NCBI GenBank assembly: GCA_001972305.1
Contig: BDDD01002889.1
Span: forward strand, 59,232 to 123,231
Direction of reading: 5' to 3'
Length of the DNA: 64,000 bases
Source: Cephalotus follicularis
Lineage: Eukaryota; Streptophyta; Magnoliopsida; Oxalidales; Cephalotaceae
Shown here: one piece after another, positions 47,177-58,583 of the stretch
How positions within the stretch are numbered: position 1 is the first letter of the stretch
Layout of the letters: each line of letters opens with the position of its first letter
Notes under the pieces: model-generated
What the model was told of the DNA's origin: nothing
The model's database searches: none
Seen by the model: only the letters and a program-made list of their open reading frames with translations
Position numbers and translations under genes: made by a program

Positions 47177-48055
47177 TGTAATACCCCGTGTTTCCGTATA
47201 AAATTTTTGGACCTCTTTGATCTGTTTTATGTGGGCTATCCATTTTTTTCGGTATGTGGACTGCCCATTTTCGGTTTGTTTTGCTCTTGGTTGTTGTTGG
47301 TTAGGCTAAGTGGGTTTTAGCCTTAGCCTAGTGGGTTTTTATAGCAAGACTATAAATGAATAAAACAATTTTGGCTTTTATTTATTTGTTAAAACCCAGT
47401 TTCAGCATTTGAAAATCAAAAACCCTATTTTTAATTTTTTTTCTTTTCTCTCCCATTCTCTGTCTCTCCCCGCCACCCTATCTCCCACTCTCTCTCCAAT
47501 TCTGCCTCTGCCATCAGCGCGTTTGTAGATATGACGCCTGCGAAGGTACCAGTCGAACCCCCACAACCTCCTGAGCATACCGGACAACATCCCTGCACCG
47601 GCCAACGACCCCTTTGCGCGTACGTTTGACTTCTCTCTCCCGCCTCTGTTTGGCGTTGATTATCAACTCTGGTGATCGGCACGACAAGGCAAGCCCATAT
47701 TCGGCATCCTAGTGTCGACATGAAGTGAACCCAACCACTCCCGGCCCTTGGCGACGCCAGCAACGCAGATCGGCAGAGAAGTTAGCCGCGATCATATTCA
47801 TTGTCCGGTGTAACAGACATGCGCACACGCCTGTAGTCTTCGATGGCTCATTTCAGACAGCTTTTCCAAGCTACTGGTTTTTCTAGTGTTAATGCAATCC
47901 CTTCGCGTCAACGCCCAGTAACATCAACTAGAGATAGCTTCGACGCATGCTCTCCATGGCGTCGATGCCCAAAGACAAAAAGACAGTCTCTTCTCATTTT
48001 CATAGGCGTTTGCATGGAATATTTCATTGTGGCATTGCATGGACCTAAATCCATC
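47177..48055 (+). mobile_element. Head of the nested F1 LTR (inverted)
   Basis: It starts TGTAATACCCCG after TTGAA. It matches the head of the solo LTR at 51469, including a pyrimidine-rich stretch and the GC-rich block with an ATG (47531). It stops where - strand copia LTR resumes. Confidence 0.82.
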
Positions 48056-48966
48056 GACATATGTGTCATGTTTCCCTCGTCATACATGGCTTTGATCATA
48101 GCCTAGGGTTTGGATGAATGTCACCCTTGGTAGTGGTATGGTAGCTATGAATCTATGATCGCGCTGAGACTATCAGTAGACCTCCCATGATAACATCATG
48201 TTCCCAGTCCACCTATGCCTGATTAGAACTTTTAAGTCTACAACGTACATAGACAAATAGAGTCGTTCACCCTCAACCCGGGTGTGATGATCCCATATTG
48301 CGCACTCGCCCATACATCTCAATGCAGCTCCCATAAGACCCACAGCACCTGGCTAGCATTGGGGAAAGCAGAAATCAAAGTCAAGTAGTTACCACACAAT
48401 GAATGCCAGTCAGTCAGGTCAAAGGAGACAATGCAGGCTATAGACCTACTAGTCACCATAGACACTACCAAGACCATAGGAATCCTATTGATATTTGGTA
48501 TATACTTTGCAAATAGGTTTCCTATTAGTGGGTCTGTTCAGTTTCTTGCTCTCTAGCATACACCTCACATTTATCTTTAGGGATAAACCCAATTGGCTAT
48601 GAGATAACCAACATCCACTGCTTACCCGGGAGCAAGCTTAACGTGACAAGTCTTCACGGTTCATCAATGGCCCAAAGAAAGTGAACCTATGACTTGGAAC
48701 ATTTGTCACAGGGAATAAGGATCTCATTCTCATAGTCTTCTCGGCACGAGGTCAAACCTTTTGGATGTGACAAGACGCTATTGTGGCATACAGTTAATTA
48801 TGTATAATTAGTCTGTTCCTTTTGGTTGGTTGGGATGAGCCACGTAGCCTTTCCATTAAATAAATATGCACATGCAATATAAAAGGAATTGAGAAATGTA
48901 TAAATCAAGAGTGTATATATACAAACGAGCCCTGTCGTGGCATACAGGGACACCCCTAACCTAACA
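48056..48966 (-). mobile_element. Copia-2 5' LTR, head part
   Basis: Read on the - strand it starts TGTTAGGTTAGGGGTGTCC at 48966. It shares the GGGTGTG...GATCCCATATTGCGCAC-type block with Copia-1 LTR DNA. With 46346-47023 it makes an LTR of about 1.6 kb. The right flank, from 48967, is chromovirus pol, the old insertion target. Confidence 0.8.
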
Positions 48967-49690
48967 GGAAGAATGTGGAGAACATCTACACTTGGCATTA
49001 CAAACCCTTAGAGATCATAAGTTATATGCCAAGTTTAGCAAATGTGACTTCTGGATATTAGAGGTAACATTCCTTGGTCATGTCATATCTGGTGCCGGAT
49101 TGTCAATAGATCCTTCAAAGATCAAAGCAGTAAAAGACTAGAAACGACCAACGAATGTGATGAAAGTCTTGAGCTTTATAGGCTTGGCAGGATATTATCG
49201 TCATTTTGTCGAAGGATTTTCAAGAATAGCTATGCCTTTGACCTTGTTGACACAGAAGAATACAACTTTTGTATGGGATGAAAATGGTGAATGAAGTTTC
49301 TGAGACCTGAAGCATTGTTTGATTTTTGTGCCAGTCTTGGCTTTGCCAGAAGGAAGTGATGGTTTTGTGATATACAGTGATGCATCGAGCAATGGCTTGG
49401 TTTGTGTCCTGATGCAAAATGGAAAAGTGATTGCATACGCCTCAAGGAAATTGAAGCACCATGAGGAGAATTATCCAACTCGAGATCTTGAGTTAGCAGC
49501 GATACTCTTCGTGCTACGTAAATGGAGGCATTACCTATACGGTACAAAGTTCAAGGTGTATACTGATCATAAAAGTTTGAAATATTTATTCTCTCAGAAA
49601 GACCTGAATATGAGACAGAGGAGATGGATGGAGTTGCTCAATGACTACAACTGTAAAATATAGTACCATCCGAGTAAAGCTAATGTTGTT
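48967..49690 (+). pseudogene. Chromovirus RT end and RNase H
   Basis: It begins inside RT with [11 protein letters not shown] and [20 protein letters not shown] (about 49025-49125), then a stop at 49140. After it come YYRHFVEGFSRIAMPLT and, in 49319-49663, RNase H with [39 protein letters not shown] and [12 protein letters not shown]. It breaks before the VVTDALS block, by a TAG near 49661. Upstream RT, protease and gag are absent because Copia-2 adjoins. Confidence 0.88.
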
Positions 49691-50610
49691 ACTGATGCCT
49701 TGAGTCATCGATTCGCTTGCCTAACAATTGCTCATATTCAGATACCTCGTTGGTTGATGGACAGAATTCGTGAAGCCCAAGGTAAAGATGGAGAATCGTT
49801 TAAATTAGCCTTGAGCAAGAATGGAGGTTTTAGGCCCCATTTCACAGTGCAGAGTGACGGGTTGATCCGACATCAAGGCAGAATATATGTTCCAAATGAT
49901 AAAGAGTTAAAGGATGAATTGTTGTCACAAGCACATCGCTCTAGTTCCTTCGTACATCCGGGGAGTACCAAGATGTACCGAGACTTGAAGTTAAGTTATT
50001 GGTGTAGCAACATAAAAAGAGAAATAGCCGAGTATGTCGCTTCCTGCTTGATATGTCAACAGGTTAAAGCAGAACATGAAAGGCCAGCATGATTGCTGCA
50101 ACCTTTGCCTGTGGCACAGTGGAAGTGGTAACGCATTACAATGGACTTTGTAACAGAACTACCCAGAACAAAGACTAACCGTGATGCTATTTGGGTGATT
50201 GTTGATCGCTTCACCAAATCTACTCATTTTTTTGCGATCAAGACGACTTATTCCCTCACATGGTTAGCCAATATGTACATTGTAGAGATTGTGATACTGC
50301 GTGGAGTACCTATTAGTGTGGTGTCCGATCGAGACCCCTGATTCACTTCGCGATTTTGGAGAAAACTACAAGATGCTTTCGGTACTCAATTAAATTTCAG
50401 CACAGCTTTTCATCCCCATACTGATGGATAGTCAGAGAGGACTATACAGACTCTGGAAGACATGGTACGAGCATGTGTTTTAGATTGGGGTGGTAGGTGG
50501 GACGAACATGTACCATTAATGGAGTTCTCGTATAATAACAGTTACCATGCCAGTATTGGTATGGCACCCTTCGAGGCTCTCTATGGATGAAAGTGTAGAA
50601 AGTATTGGGG
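49691..50610 (+). pseudogene. Chromovirus integrase
   Basis: Zinc domain: HRSSSFVHPGSTKMYRDL then YVASCLICQQVK (about 50040). Core: MDFVTELPRT (first Asp, 50141), VSDRDP (second Asp) followed by a stop at 50341, and [16 protein letters not shown] (Glu) preceded by a stop near 50430. [21 protein letters not shown] then ends in a stop at about 50588. All three catalytic residues remain, so the stops are the main damage. Confidence 0.9.
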
Positions 50611-51173
50611 TGGTAGTTGGTGAACAGAGTCTTATGGGACCCAAGCTTTTGCAAGAAACCACTGAGAAGGCAAAGCTCATCAGAGAAAGACTTTTTACAG
50701 CACAAAGCAGACAAAAAAGATATGCAGATCACCACAGGCAAGAGTTGGAGTTCTTCGTGGGCGACCATGTATTACTTAAAGTCTCCCAAACCAAAAGAAT
50801 TCTGAGGTTCGGCAAGAAAGGAAAGCTAGCCGCTCGATTTATAGGACCTTTTGAGATCCTTGAGATTGTGGGTGTCGTCGCCTGGTGACTTCCCTTGCCA
50901 CCCCGCCTGGCGAATGTACACAACGTATTTCATGTCTCAATGTTGAGGAAGTACCATCCTGACCCTTCTCATGTATTGCAATGGGAACTGTTGGAGTTGA
51001 GGATGGATATGAGTTTCGAGGAAGTACCTATCCGGATCCTCGACCATCGGATTAAACAGTTGAGGAGCAAAACCAATCCGTTGGTGAAAGTGTTGTGGCA
51101 ATACCACGGGGTGGAGGATGCTACATGGGAAAGAGAAGAAGATATGAAAGCTAAGTACCCACAATTGTTCTAA
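50611..51173 (+). pseudogene. Chromovirus integrase tail and chromodomain
   Basis: Blocks: KRYADHHRQELEFFVGDHVL, RFIGPFEILEIVGVVAW (then a stop), NVHNVFHVSMLRKYHPDP, and at the end VKVLWQYHGVEDATWEREED with MKAKYPQLF. The last part is the chromodomain-like tail of Tekay/Del elements. A frameshift separates 50547-50888 from 50895-51173. A polypurine tract follows. Confidence 0.88.
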
Positions 51174-51202
51174 CCTTAGAGAATCTTGAGACGAGATTCT
51201 TT

Positions 51203-51216
51203 TAAGGAGGGGAGGA
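51203..51216 (+). promoter_or_regulatory. Polypurine tract of + strand chromovirus
   Basis: TAAGGAGGGGAGGA directly precedes the LTR start TGCAATGCCC. It primes plus-strand DNA synthesis in this class. Confidence 0.85.
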
Positions 51217-51463
51217 TGCAATGCCCATAAAAATTATAAAGGATTATTATTTGGCTTTGAAGAACTATTCTTCCCCATTGGGCCGAACCTGGACAGGAGT
51301 GATGTTGCAAATGGGTCTCAGAGTTAAGGAAGAAAAAGGATGGCCCAAGAGGTTGAAGTCGACCCACATTTGTTGGAAAACGCATTGAGAATTCTGGATT
51401 CTTCCATGAGCCATTATAAAAATGGAGGACACCCGTGAGACACTTTTTGTACATTTTTTCTCC

Positions 51464-51468
51464 CTTCC
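51464..51468 (+). repeat. Target-site duplication CTTCC (left)
   Basis: CTTCC precedes TGTAATATCCC and recurs at 54969-54973. Confidence 0.93.
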
Positions 51469-51822
51469 TGTAATATCCCATTTTTCCAAATAGAATTTTT
51501 GGACATTTTCGATCTGTTTCGTTTGGGCTGTCGATTTTTTTCGGTTTGTTGATTGCCCATTTTTCGGTTTGTTTTTCTTTTAGCTAGGCTAAGCGGGTTT
51601 TGGCATTAGCCTAGCGGGTTTTGATATTAAGTCTATGAATAAATAAAATAATTTTGGCTTTTTATTTATTTGTTAAAAACCATTTTCAACATTTTTAAAA
51701 AAACAAAAACCCTATTTTACATTAAAATTTCTCTTCTCTCCCACACTCTCTCTCTCTCTCCCGCCACCCTCTCTCCCGTTCTCTCTCCCCACTCAGCATC
51801 TGCCGTTGGCATCGGTGACAAT

Positions 51823-52188
51823 ATGGCACCGGCGAAGGCACCGGTCGAACCCCCACAGCCTCCTAAGTCCACCGGACCCAACCCCTGCACCGGCCAACGG
51901 CCCAATCGGCGTGCACGACGTCTTCTTTTCCCGCCACTGTCGAACGCCATAGCTCCGTCTCCGGTGATCGTCACGACAAGACAATCACATATTCGGCATC
52001 CTGGCGTCGAGATGAAGCAACCCCGACCAACCCCAACCCTTGGTGACGCCGAAAAAGCAGATCGGCGCAAAGTCAACCGCAATCAAATGTCTTCGTTCCG
52101 GCCAAATGCGGCGGCGTTGTGGCAAACGCGCCTTGTATATGTGACCCCCGGCCTCAAACGCTCCAGATCGGCCCTTTTCAGCGTCTGA
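51823..52188 (+). other. LTR-embedded Pro-rich reading frame
   Basis: A 121-codon frame begins MAPAKAPVEPPQPP and lies in the GC-rich block of the F1 LTR. The same ATG and about 28 codons (MTPAKV..EPP, PCTGQRP) occur at 47531-47629 and 63161-63259, but those stop after 32 codons. It matches no retroelement protein I know. It may be an LTR leader frame, a captured gene piece or chance; I favour chance or a regulatory leader. Confidence 0.35.
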
Positions 52189-52861
52189 CCGGCGATGCTT
52201 GACAGACACACGCTGGCCAGCGGCGGCGCGTGAGACCACGCGCGGCAGTCTCCGGCGACACATTTTTTTGACTGTTTCCGACTCCGTTCTCCGCATAGGT
52301 GTGATCCAATCCGATTCCGCGGTGTGATTATGGCTCTGTTGTTTGTTCCGTCTACTTTCGATAAACTCTGAACCCTACTCCATTAAATTTTGTTTTTGGT
52401 TGAATTATGTATTTATGTAATCGTTTTACGATATTTTGAGTTGAACTAGTATTATGATTCGAAATTGGATGAATTGGACAAATTGGACTTACCTTAGCGA
52501 ATTCGAAAATATGTTTAGATGAGACTTTTGCGAATTGGACGTATTAAACCTATTATTATCTTATATGGTCATGATCAGTGTACATTGACCCATGAGTTGA
52601 GGTCTGATTTTATTTCAAGTCCTTATGAGAATGATTTTATTTCTGTTAGATATTTGCAACAACCGATGAGCGGTCTAGAGAAATCTCGATATATATTCTT
52701 GAGATTGTTTTGGTGATTGCATGAGGTACGGATCTTCGTTTCTTGATACACTCTTACTGATTTTATTACAGTACAACTTCAGTTCTGTTTTGAGAATAAA
52801 ATATGGATTCTTTGTTTTAGTTATCATTCGATTTTATCTGAATCGAATCTGTTTGTTGAAA

Positions 52862-53400
52862 TGTACGGATTCTATCGTTCTTTGGCTATCTGATTTTATT
52901 GAAACAATCCAGTTTCACTTTTATGATTAATGTACGGATTCTATCGTTCTTTGGCTATCTGATTTTATTGAAACAATCCAGTTTCACTTTTATGATTAAT
53001 GTACGGATTATTCTTTTGTTCTTGGATACTCCGTTCGATTTTGTTTGAATAAAGTCGGTTATATTGTTGTACGGATCTTTCGTTCCTTGATGCCCTCCTA
53101 TTGTTTTTATTAGATAAAAAGGTTAATTTTACTTTTATGAATAAAGTACGGATTCTCTTTCCTTGATACCTCGTTCGGTATTGTTGAGATAAATTCGGTT
53201 TTGTTTTAGTAAATGAAGTACGGATGTCCTTCTTTCTTAGCTATCCTTCTGATTTTATTTGACATAATTTCAGATTCTGTATTTGGTATGGATCTCATTT
53301 CTTGGTTATCATCGATCAGTTTTTGATTGAATAAAACTCGTTTTATTGCCTAATGGATATGTACGAACATTATCACTCTTGGGCTATATGATTTTATCGA
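52862..53400 (+). repeat. 69-bp minisatellite in F1 solo LTR
   Basis: Units begin at 52862, 52931 and 53000, exact 69-bp steps, the first two near identical. Five or six diverged units follow to about 53400. Each starts GTACGGAT and has a CTTGGCTATC-like and TGATTTTATTGAA-like part. Confidence 0.85.
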
Positions 53401-54239
53401 ACGAAAATCAGTTTTGTTTTATGCTATGTTCTTTCGGTTTATGAACTCGGTCATGTTTTATGGTTTCGATATGTTTTGAAAATAATGTCAATTTTTGACA
53501 TTTTATGAAATTTGAATGTTCTCGACTTTATTATTCTTATGCTATGATATGTTATGAAATATGTTATGATCATCTCTTTTATGGTGGAAATAAATGAGTT
53601 GATTTCCGATTATGAAATGTACATTATGATATCGTTTGTTAATGATTTTTGAATATGTTTCGACAAAGCATGTTTATATGTGTTTCTTTTCAATTCATTT
53701 CGATAAATCAATGTTTTTGAAATGATTGAATACTGAGTATTGTACCCACCTATGGGGTGTACCATAGGCATGTCGTAGGCCTGGCACGGGGACATGACAC
53801 TTCCGTAGCGGTGTGATTAGTCTACGACGTCTCTGAGTGTTATGAATAAATCCCATGAGGTGGATTTGTGGATCCGCTATGTGATAGAGGCGTATGAATC
53901 GATTCTAGTATATGATATGTGATCTGGTGAATGATCTGATATATGATATCTTATGAGAATTGATATGTGTAGTGCCATACACTTCAATTCTAGTGGGCAT
54001 GTGGAATTAGCTACTCCCATGCTATATGTGTTTCGATATGTGATATGTTATGTGGCTCAGTATGGAACTTATGTTTTGAAAGGTTTGTCATACGTTTTGA
54101 AAGTTATGGATTTGGTTTTTATGAAAGTTCATATGTGATTTCAAAGAATGTTTAAACTAATATATTGCTTAAGATTTATGTTTTGAGTTAACTTTTGAAA
54201 TCTTACTGCTTTCAAATTATCGTTTATCGATTACAGCTT

Positions 54240-54560
54240 TGTTTTGTTCCGTAATCTGTTTGTTTCGTACTGTTCAGAAACTGTTTTCTTTTGTTCCGTA
54301 AATTGTTCTATTCTGTTTTGTAGAGTGTTTCGTTTCGTAAAATGTTTTGTATCGCATCGTGTTTGTTTCAGATACTGTATTGAGCATGATATTGTTTTGT
54401 TTCGGATACCGTTTCATTTTGGTAAACTGCTTTGTTTCAGATACAGTTTTGTTTCGTTTTGTTATGATTCGTAACCGTTCTGTTTTGTTTCGTAACCGTT
54501 CTGTTTTGATTCGCATATGCTTTGTTTCGCAATTATGTTGTTTTGTAATTAATTTGTTTC
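54240..54560 (+). repeat. T-rich degenerate repeat in F1 solo LTR
   Basis: Many overlapping variants of GTTTTGTTTCGTAA, irregularly spaced. Open frames on both strands here come from this low-complexity DNA. Confidence 0.7.
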
Positions 54561-54597
54561 ATAAACTGTTCGTAAACTGCTTTATGATTATATATTC

Positions 54598-54646
54598 GTA
54601 CTGAGGTTTGCTCAGCCGCGTTTTTTGTTTTCCATGCGGCAGGTTT
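54598..54646 (+). promoter_or_regulatory. TACTGAGGTTTGCTC module with hairpin
   Basis: After the 15-base box, GCCGC and GCGGC can pair across a T-rich loop. It is the same module as at 2421, 20783, 22777, and on the - strand at 44219-44273 and 59866-59915. Confidence 0.5.
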
Positions 54647-54968
54647 CCAGGGGCATCATGGGCAAGTGTGATGAGAGAGTTACCCTATGTCAAGGATCAT
54701 CTAGGAGTTTGATCTGGTTATGTTCTTAGTAGTGTTATGGTCGTGTATAGGTCAGTTATCTAAACAGTATTGTGATTTTGGTTTATGACAAAGTTTTCAG
54801 ATTATGTTTCAGATTCAGTTTATGTTCCATGATGATACATGTTTTCAGTTTTTTAGAACCACCACGTATTGATTAAGATTAAGATCTTTGATATGTTTTA
54901 GCTCTGTTTTGTGTGACACACCGATCCTGAATCGGGAGGGATCCTGGTTCTGAATCGGGGGTGTTACA

Positions 54969-54973
54969 CTTCC
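54969..54973 (+). repeat. Target-site duplication CTTCC (right)
   Basis: Partner of 51464-51468. Confidence 0.93.
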
Positions 54974-55509
54974 ATTCTAGAGAAATCGAGAGAAAGGTGA
55001 GAAAGTGGAAAATGGGGGCGGGTGTCATGGGAAAGATGAAGAAGGAGACAAATGAGGAGCTTCCTCGAGAGAATTGGAAGTCTCCCATGCTCCTGTATAA
55101 ATCCCCTATCTCCTAGAAGTGAAGGAGCTATGCCAGAGCTGAAAAGAGAAAGAAGCTGTGGTGCGTAGCAGCTCCAGGCTTGAAGGAAGTTCAGGAATCA
55201 AGAAGGAATCAGACGATCTTCCTTTTCAATCGATTTTGAGGTAGGTTGCTATATGTTCGAGCACCTACCAGCATGTGTGTATTGTGTGCTTTGAGTGTTG
55301 TTTGTTTTGTTATATTAATTGTTTGTATGAATTGCTTGTATTGTGTGATTTGCTTACGATTGTTATATTAGGATTTCTTTGTTGTTTCCCTGCCAAGGTT
55401 ATCGTATAGAATTGATAAAGCTCAGTACTTGAAAGGTACATAGAGCTAAATCACGACACTGAGCCAGACTAGTCTCTAGAGGACCCAGAGCTTCCGACCT
55501 CAAAGTCAG

Positions 55510-56060
55510 ACTAGTCCTATGCGTGCCGAGCAGAGCAGTCCACTTTGTGCCGAGCATGACAAGTCCATGTATGCCGAGCAGGCCTGTCCACAAGGTCGTC
55601 GAGCATACAAGTCATGCATCTGAGCAATCAATACTCTAGTATGGACCAGCCCATGCTTGCCGAGAAGACCAATCCATATGGTCGCCAAGCACATTCATTT
55701 TATGCTTGCTGCCAAGCAAACCACCTTCTCCACTTAAATTGAATGCACACACATAGAATTGTTAGGACACATCTTATAGAAGGTGAACTTAAGTAGTGAA
55801 TTCCGCATAGAGACTGTCCCTTAACTGGTGAGCCAAAATGGGGTGAATTTTACCAAAACAGGTGAACCTAAGTGGCGAATTTTGCATGGCAGGTGAACCT
55901 CGGGCGAATCCGCTTAATAGGTGAACCTAATGGTGAATTCCGCCAGAGCAGGTGAACCCAAGGGTGAATTCCGCTAGATTAGGTGAACCTAAGTGGTAAA
56001 TTCCGCACGGCAGGTGAAAGTAAGGGTAAATTCCGCAGGCAGGTGAACCTCATATAGTAG
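55510..56060 (+). repeat. Two degenerate repeat arrays in F2 LTR
   Basis: The first (about 55525-55690) repeats TGCCGAGCA with CAGTCCA-like partners about every 30 bp. The second (about 55790-56050) repeats AGGTGAACCTAAG with GGTGAATTCCGC about every 33 bp, eight or so times. Confidence 0.75.
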
Positions 56061-56598
56061 TCAGACCAACCCCTATGATTATTGTACTTAGAAATTGTGG
56101 TCTGCTCTTAGTCAGAGAAGCCGAGATGGATGATATGTATTGGATTGTGATTATAGCATCGAATGCACGCATTTCTCTGTCATATTGTATGTTCCTCTAT
56201 TGGTACACCTTGGCATGTTGTAGCCTACACAACCCATGGGTTGTTGACCCATTCATTGTAATGGTCCAGGTTCAGGTACTGTTGGAACAACGCAACAACC
56301 CAAAGGATAAAGAGCAAAGTAAGTCCCCCTCCTCGGCAATGCACCTTTCAGATCAGTATCATGGATAAGGAATTTTGTAATAATTATTATGACTTGTCGG
56401 TTTGTGGCAGAACCTTTATTGATAAGTTGTGTAAGGAATTGGGTACATCAACATATATATTAATTTGATGGTTATTGTTATGATGATAATAATTAAAGTT
56501 TAAAATTTTTATGATGAGTAAATATGGATTGATAATAAACTATATGGTATGCCACGTGTCGGGCTATGAGGCCCATCCCAAGGTTCGGGGCATGACAG

Positions 56599-57542
56599 TA
56601 TTAAGACTTGATCCATGTTTTATGTAAAGAACCTTGTCGGAAACATAATTAGTGTTTCATATTTGTATAAGATGGGCTGGGAGCTCGAATTTTGTGCAAA
56701 TTCTTATAGTCTTATCCATAACAAAGTTCTATTTTGTGCTGGGCACGTGGATCATGGGATCTAAGTATTAGATACTAACCATAATATGGCATTAACAATT
56801 CAACAAGGAACCACTAGTAAAAGGCCAAGAGAGATAAGTGATGAAAACCCTTCGTATATTTGACATTGTAGATTAGGTCATCCTAGTGAAGCTAGACTAA
56901 CAGATTTGGTTAAGGATGGACTTTTGGACATCCAGGACGTGGACTCCTTTCCAACATGTGAACCATGTTTGATTGGTAAGATGACCAAATCTCCCTTCTC
57001 CGGGCATGGAGAAAGGGTGGTGGACATATTAGGACTTGTCCACACCGACGTTTGTGGTCCAATGTCGGTCAATGCACATTGAGATTTCCCTTACTTCATT
57101 ACCCTTACTAATGATATTTCTTGGTTTAGGTACGTGTTTCTGATGAAACACAAGTCTGAATCGTTTGAGTGGTTCAAAGAATTTAGAAACAAAGTAGAGA
57201 AGCAAACGGGTGCTAAGCCCATTAAAATAATTCGGTCAGACCGAGGGGGCGAATACTTGTCTACTGATTTCCAAGATTATCTTAGAGATAATGGAATTCT
57301 CTCTCAATTGACACCTCCGGAAACACCACAGCACAATGGTGTAGCCGAACAGAGGAATCGGACCATAATGAATATGGTCCGGTCCATGGTGTCTTTTACC
57401 GATCTTCCGATCTCCTTCCGGGGTTATGCACTTCAGGCGTCAGCATACATCCTAAACCATATTCCTTCAAAATCCATCCACTCCACACCTTACGAGGTAT
57501 TTAAAGGGAGGAAACCCAGCCTAAACCACATTAGGGTTTTGG
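56599..57542 (+). pseudogene. Copia-3 protease end and integrase fragment
   Basis: It starts in the protease/integrase linker and carries HCRLGH (zinc His), CEPCLIGKMTKSPFS (zinc Cys), VHTDVCGPMSVN (first Asp), RSDRGGEYLSTDF (second Asp) and HNGVAEQRNRT (Glu, 57350). Stops include TGA for Trp at about 56862 and TGA near 57080. The core from 57134 is uninterrupted to the VLG block, where a gypsy LTR cuts in. No RT or LTR of its own remains. Confidence 0.88.
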
Positions 57543-58583
57543 GGTCACAGCCCGAACAGCAAGAGTGAACCCTAAAGAGCCGACGGGTGAGATACCATCC
57601 ATTCAGTCCATTCAGTCATATATAAATTAGACTCCAAAAGTGCTATAAATTTAAACATTAAACAATCATATTACATTAGCGGAATAACCAATTCAAATAA
57701 AAACTAACTCTTAAAAAATCTGCTGAAAATCGGGCATGAAGTATTCATTTATCGGACTACATCCCCCTGTAAGAAAACACAGTTTATATCTCCACACTCC
57801 TGAATAAGGAATCAGCAGTTTATATATGGGCTCAGCCCTCAGTAACCACAACTTAACTCAAGTGATGGGCTTGTCCCTGCCTAATATATCAATACACATA
57901 ACTTAAGCACTGCCACAAGCTAGCAGGTCGATAGCTGAATAAAACTTGTCTCTTATATACATATCTTATACATCTAGTCTTCTGAATCCATACAAATCAG
58001 TTTACAGATACAAGGCCTTTTTATACAACTCACATAAGTATCCAAATACAAAACTATATACAAGCAACTCCATATACAAAGAAGCAATAATGGTCTATCT
58101 TAGATGTCCACCCAACTCTGTCTATCTCTCTCTGTAATCCATCACATGTGCCTGACCCATTCCAATACAATGAAATGGGTCAGCGACATATGGTCGTGTA
58201 GGGTATACTATATGATGTGAGTGCAACAGTATAACAATGCATGACACGAATGCATCAGTACAATCGTGTGAATGTGCAACATTATACAGTGTATATGTGC
58301 AACAATAAAAATAGTATGCCGTGTAATGCAAAACTATAATGGTGTGCCATGCGATCTAGCATATATAAGAACATGTATGGCATGTCATATGTATAAATGA
58401 CAATTGCAGACAGCTTCAGTATACCAACTGTTCCTAAGCGGTAGTATACTTAGCTAGCCCAAAACACATCAAAGGCCATAAGCCTGTAGACACTCGATAA
58501 AACAAGCATAATCATCATGGGAACAAACAATCCATAGGGTATTGGGATAACTTGATCACATATTTCATAGTACTCATTATACT

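Larger units (their letters stand above)
43365..48055 (+). repeat. 4.7-kb direct duplication, copy 1
   Basis: It matches 59011-63786 along its whole length, with scattered substitutions and a few indels. This copy lacks about 100 bp that copy 2 has near 63420-63530 and has about 16 bp more near 46633. It is continuous with Copia-2 on both sides, so it is probably the source copy. Confidence 0.92.
46346..48055 (+). other. Inverted 1.7-kb segment
   Basis: It holds the end of a copia LTR, a primer site, a short leader and the head of an F1 LTR, all on the + strand, while their partners on either side are on the - strand. Turning it round makes one continuous F1 LTR, one continuous copia LTR and a matching TSD. 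The left border is uncertain by about 20 bp. Confidence 0.78.
51469..54968 (+). mobile_element. Solo LTR, family F1 (3.5 kb)
   Basis: It runs from TGTAATATCCC to GGGGGTGTTACA with a CTTCC TSD and no internal region, so it is a solo LTR left by recombination between two LTRs. Order of modules: pyrimidine-rich stretch (51730-51800), GC-rich block (51820-52290), 69-bp minisatellite (52862-53400), CTACGACGT-type block (53764-53831), T-rich repeats (54240-54600), TACTGAGGTTTGCTC module (54598) and end. It is the most complete F1 copy here. Confidence 0.93.
51217..56598 (+). mobile_element. Chromovirus 3' LTR (F2), split by a solo LTR
   Basis: It starts TGCAATGCCC and ends GGTTCGGGGCATGACA. Without the insertion it is 51217-51468 plus 54974-56598, about 1.88 kb. 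A TATA-like TATAAATC lies at 55096. Its end family is the same as 2790-3428. Confidence 0.85.

Noticed and set aside
54244..54604. Overlapping frames rich in Phe/Val/Ser (and Lys/Thr on the other strand)
   Set aside because: They come from the T-rich degenerate repeat of the F1 LTR.
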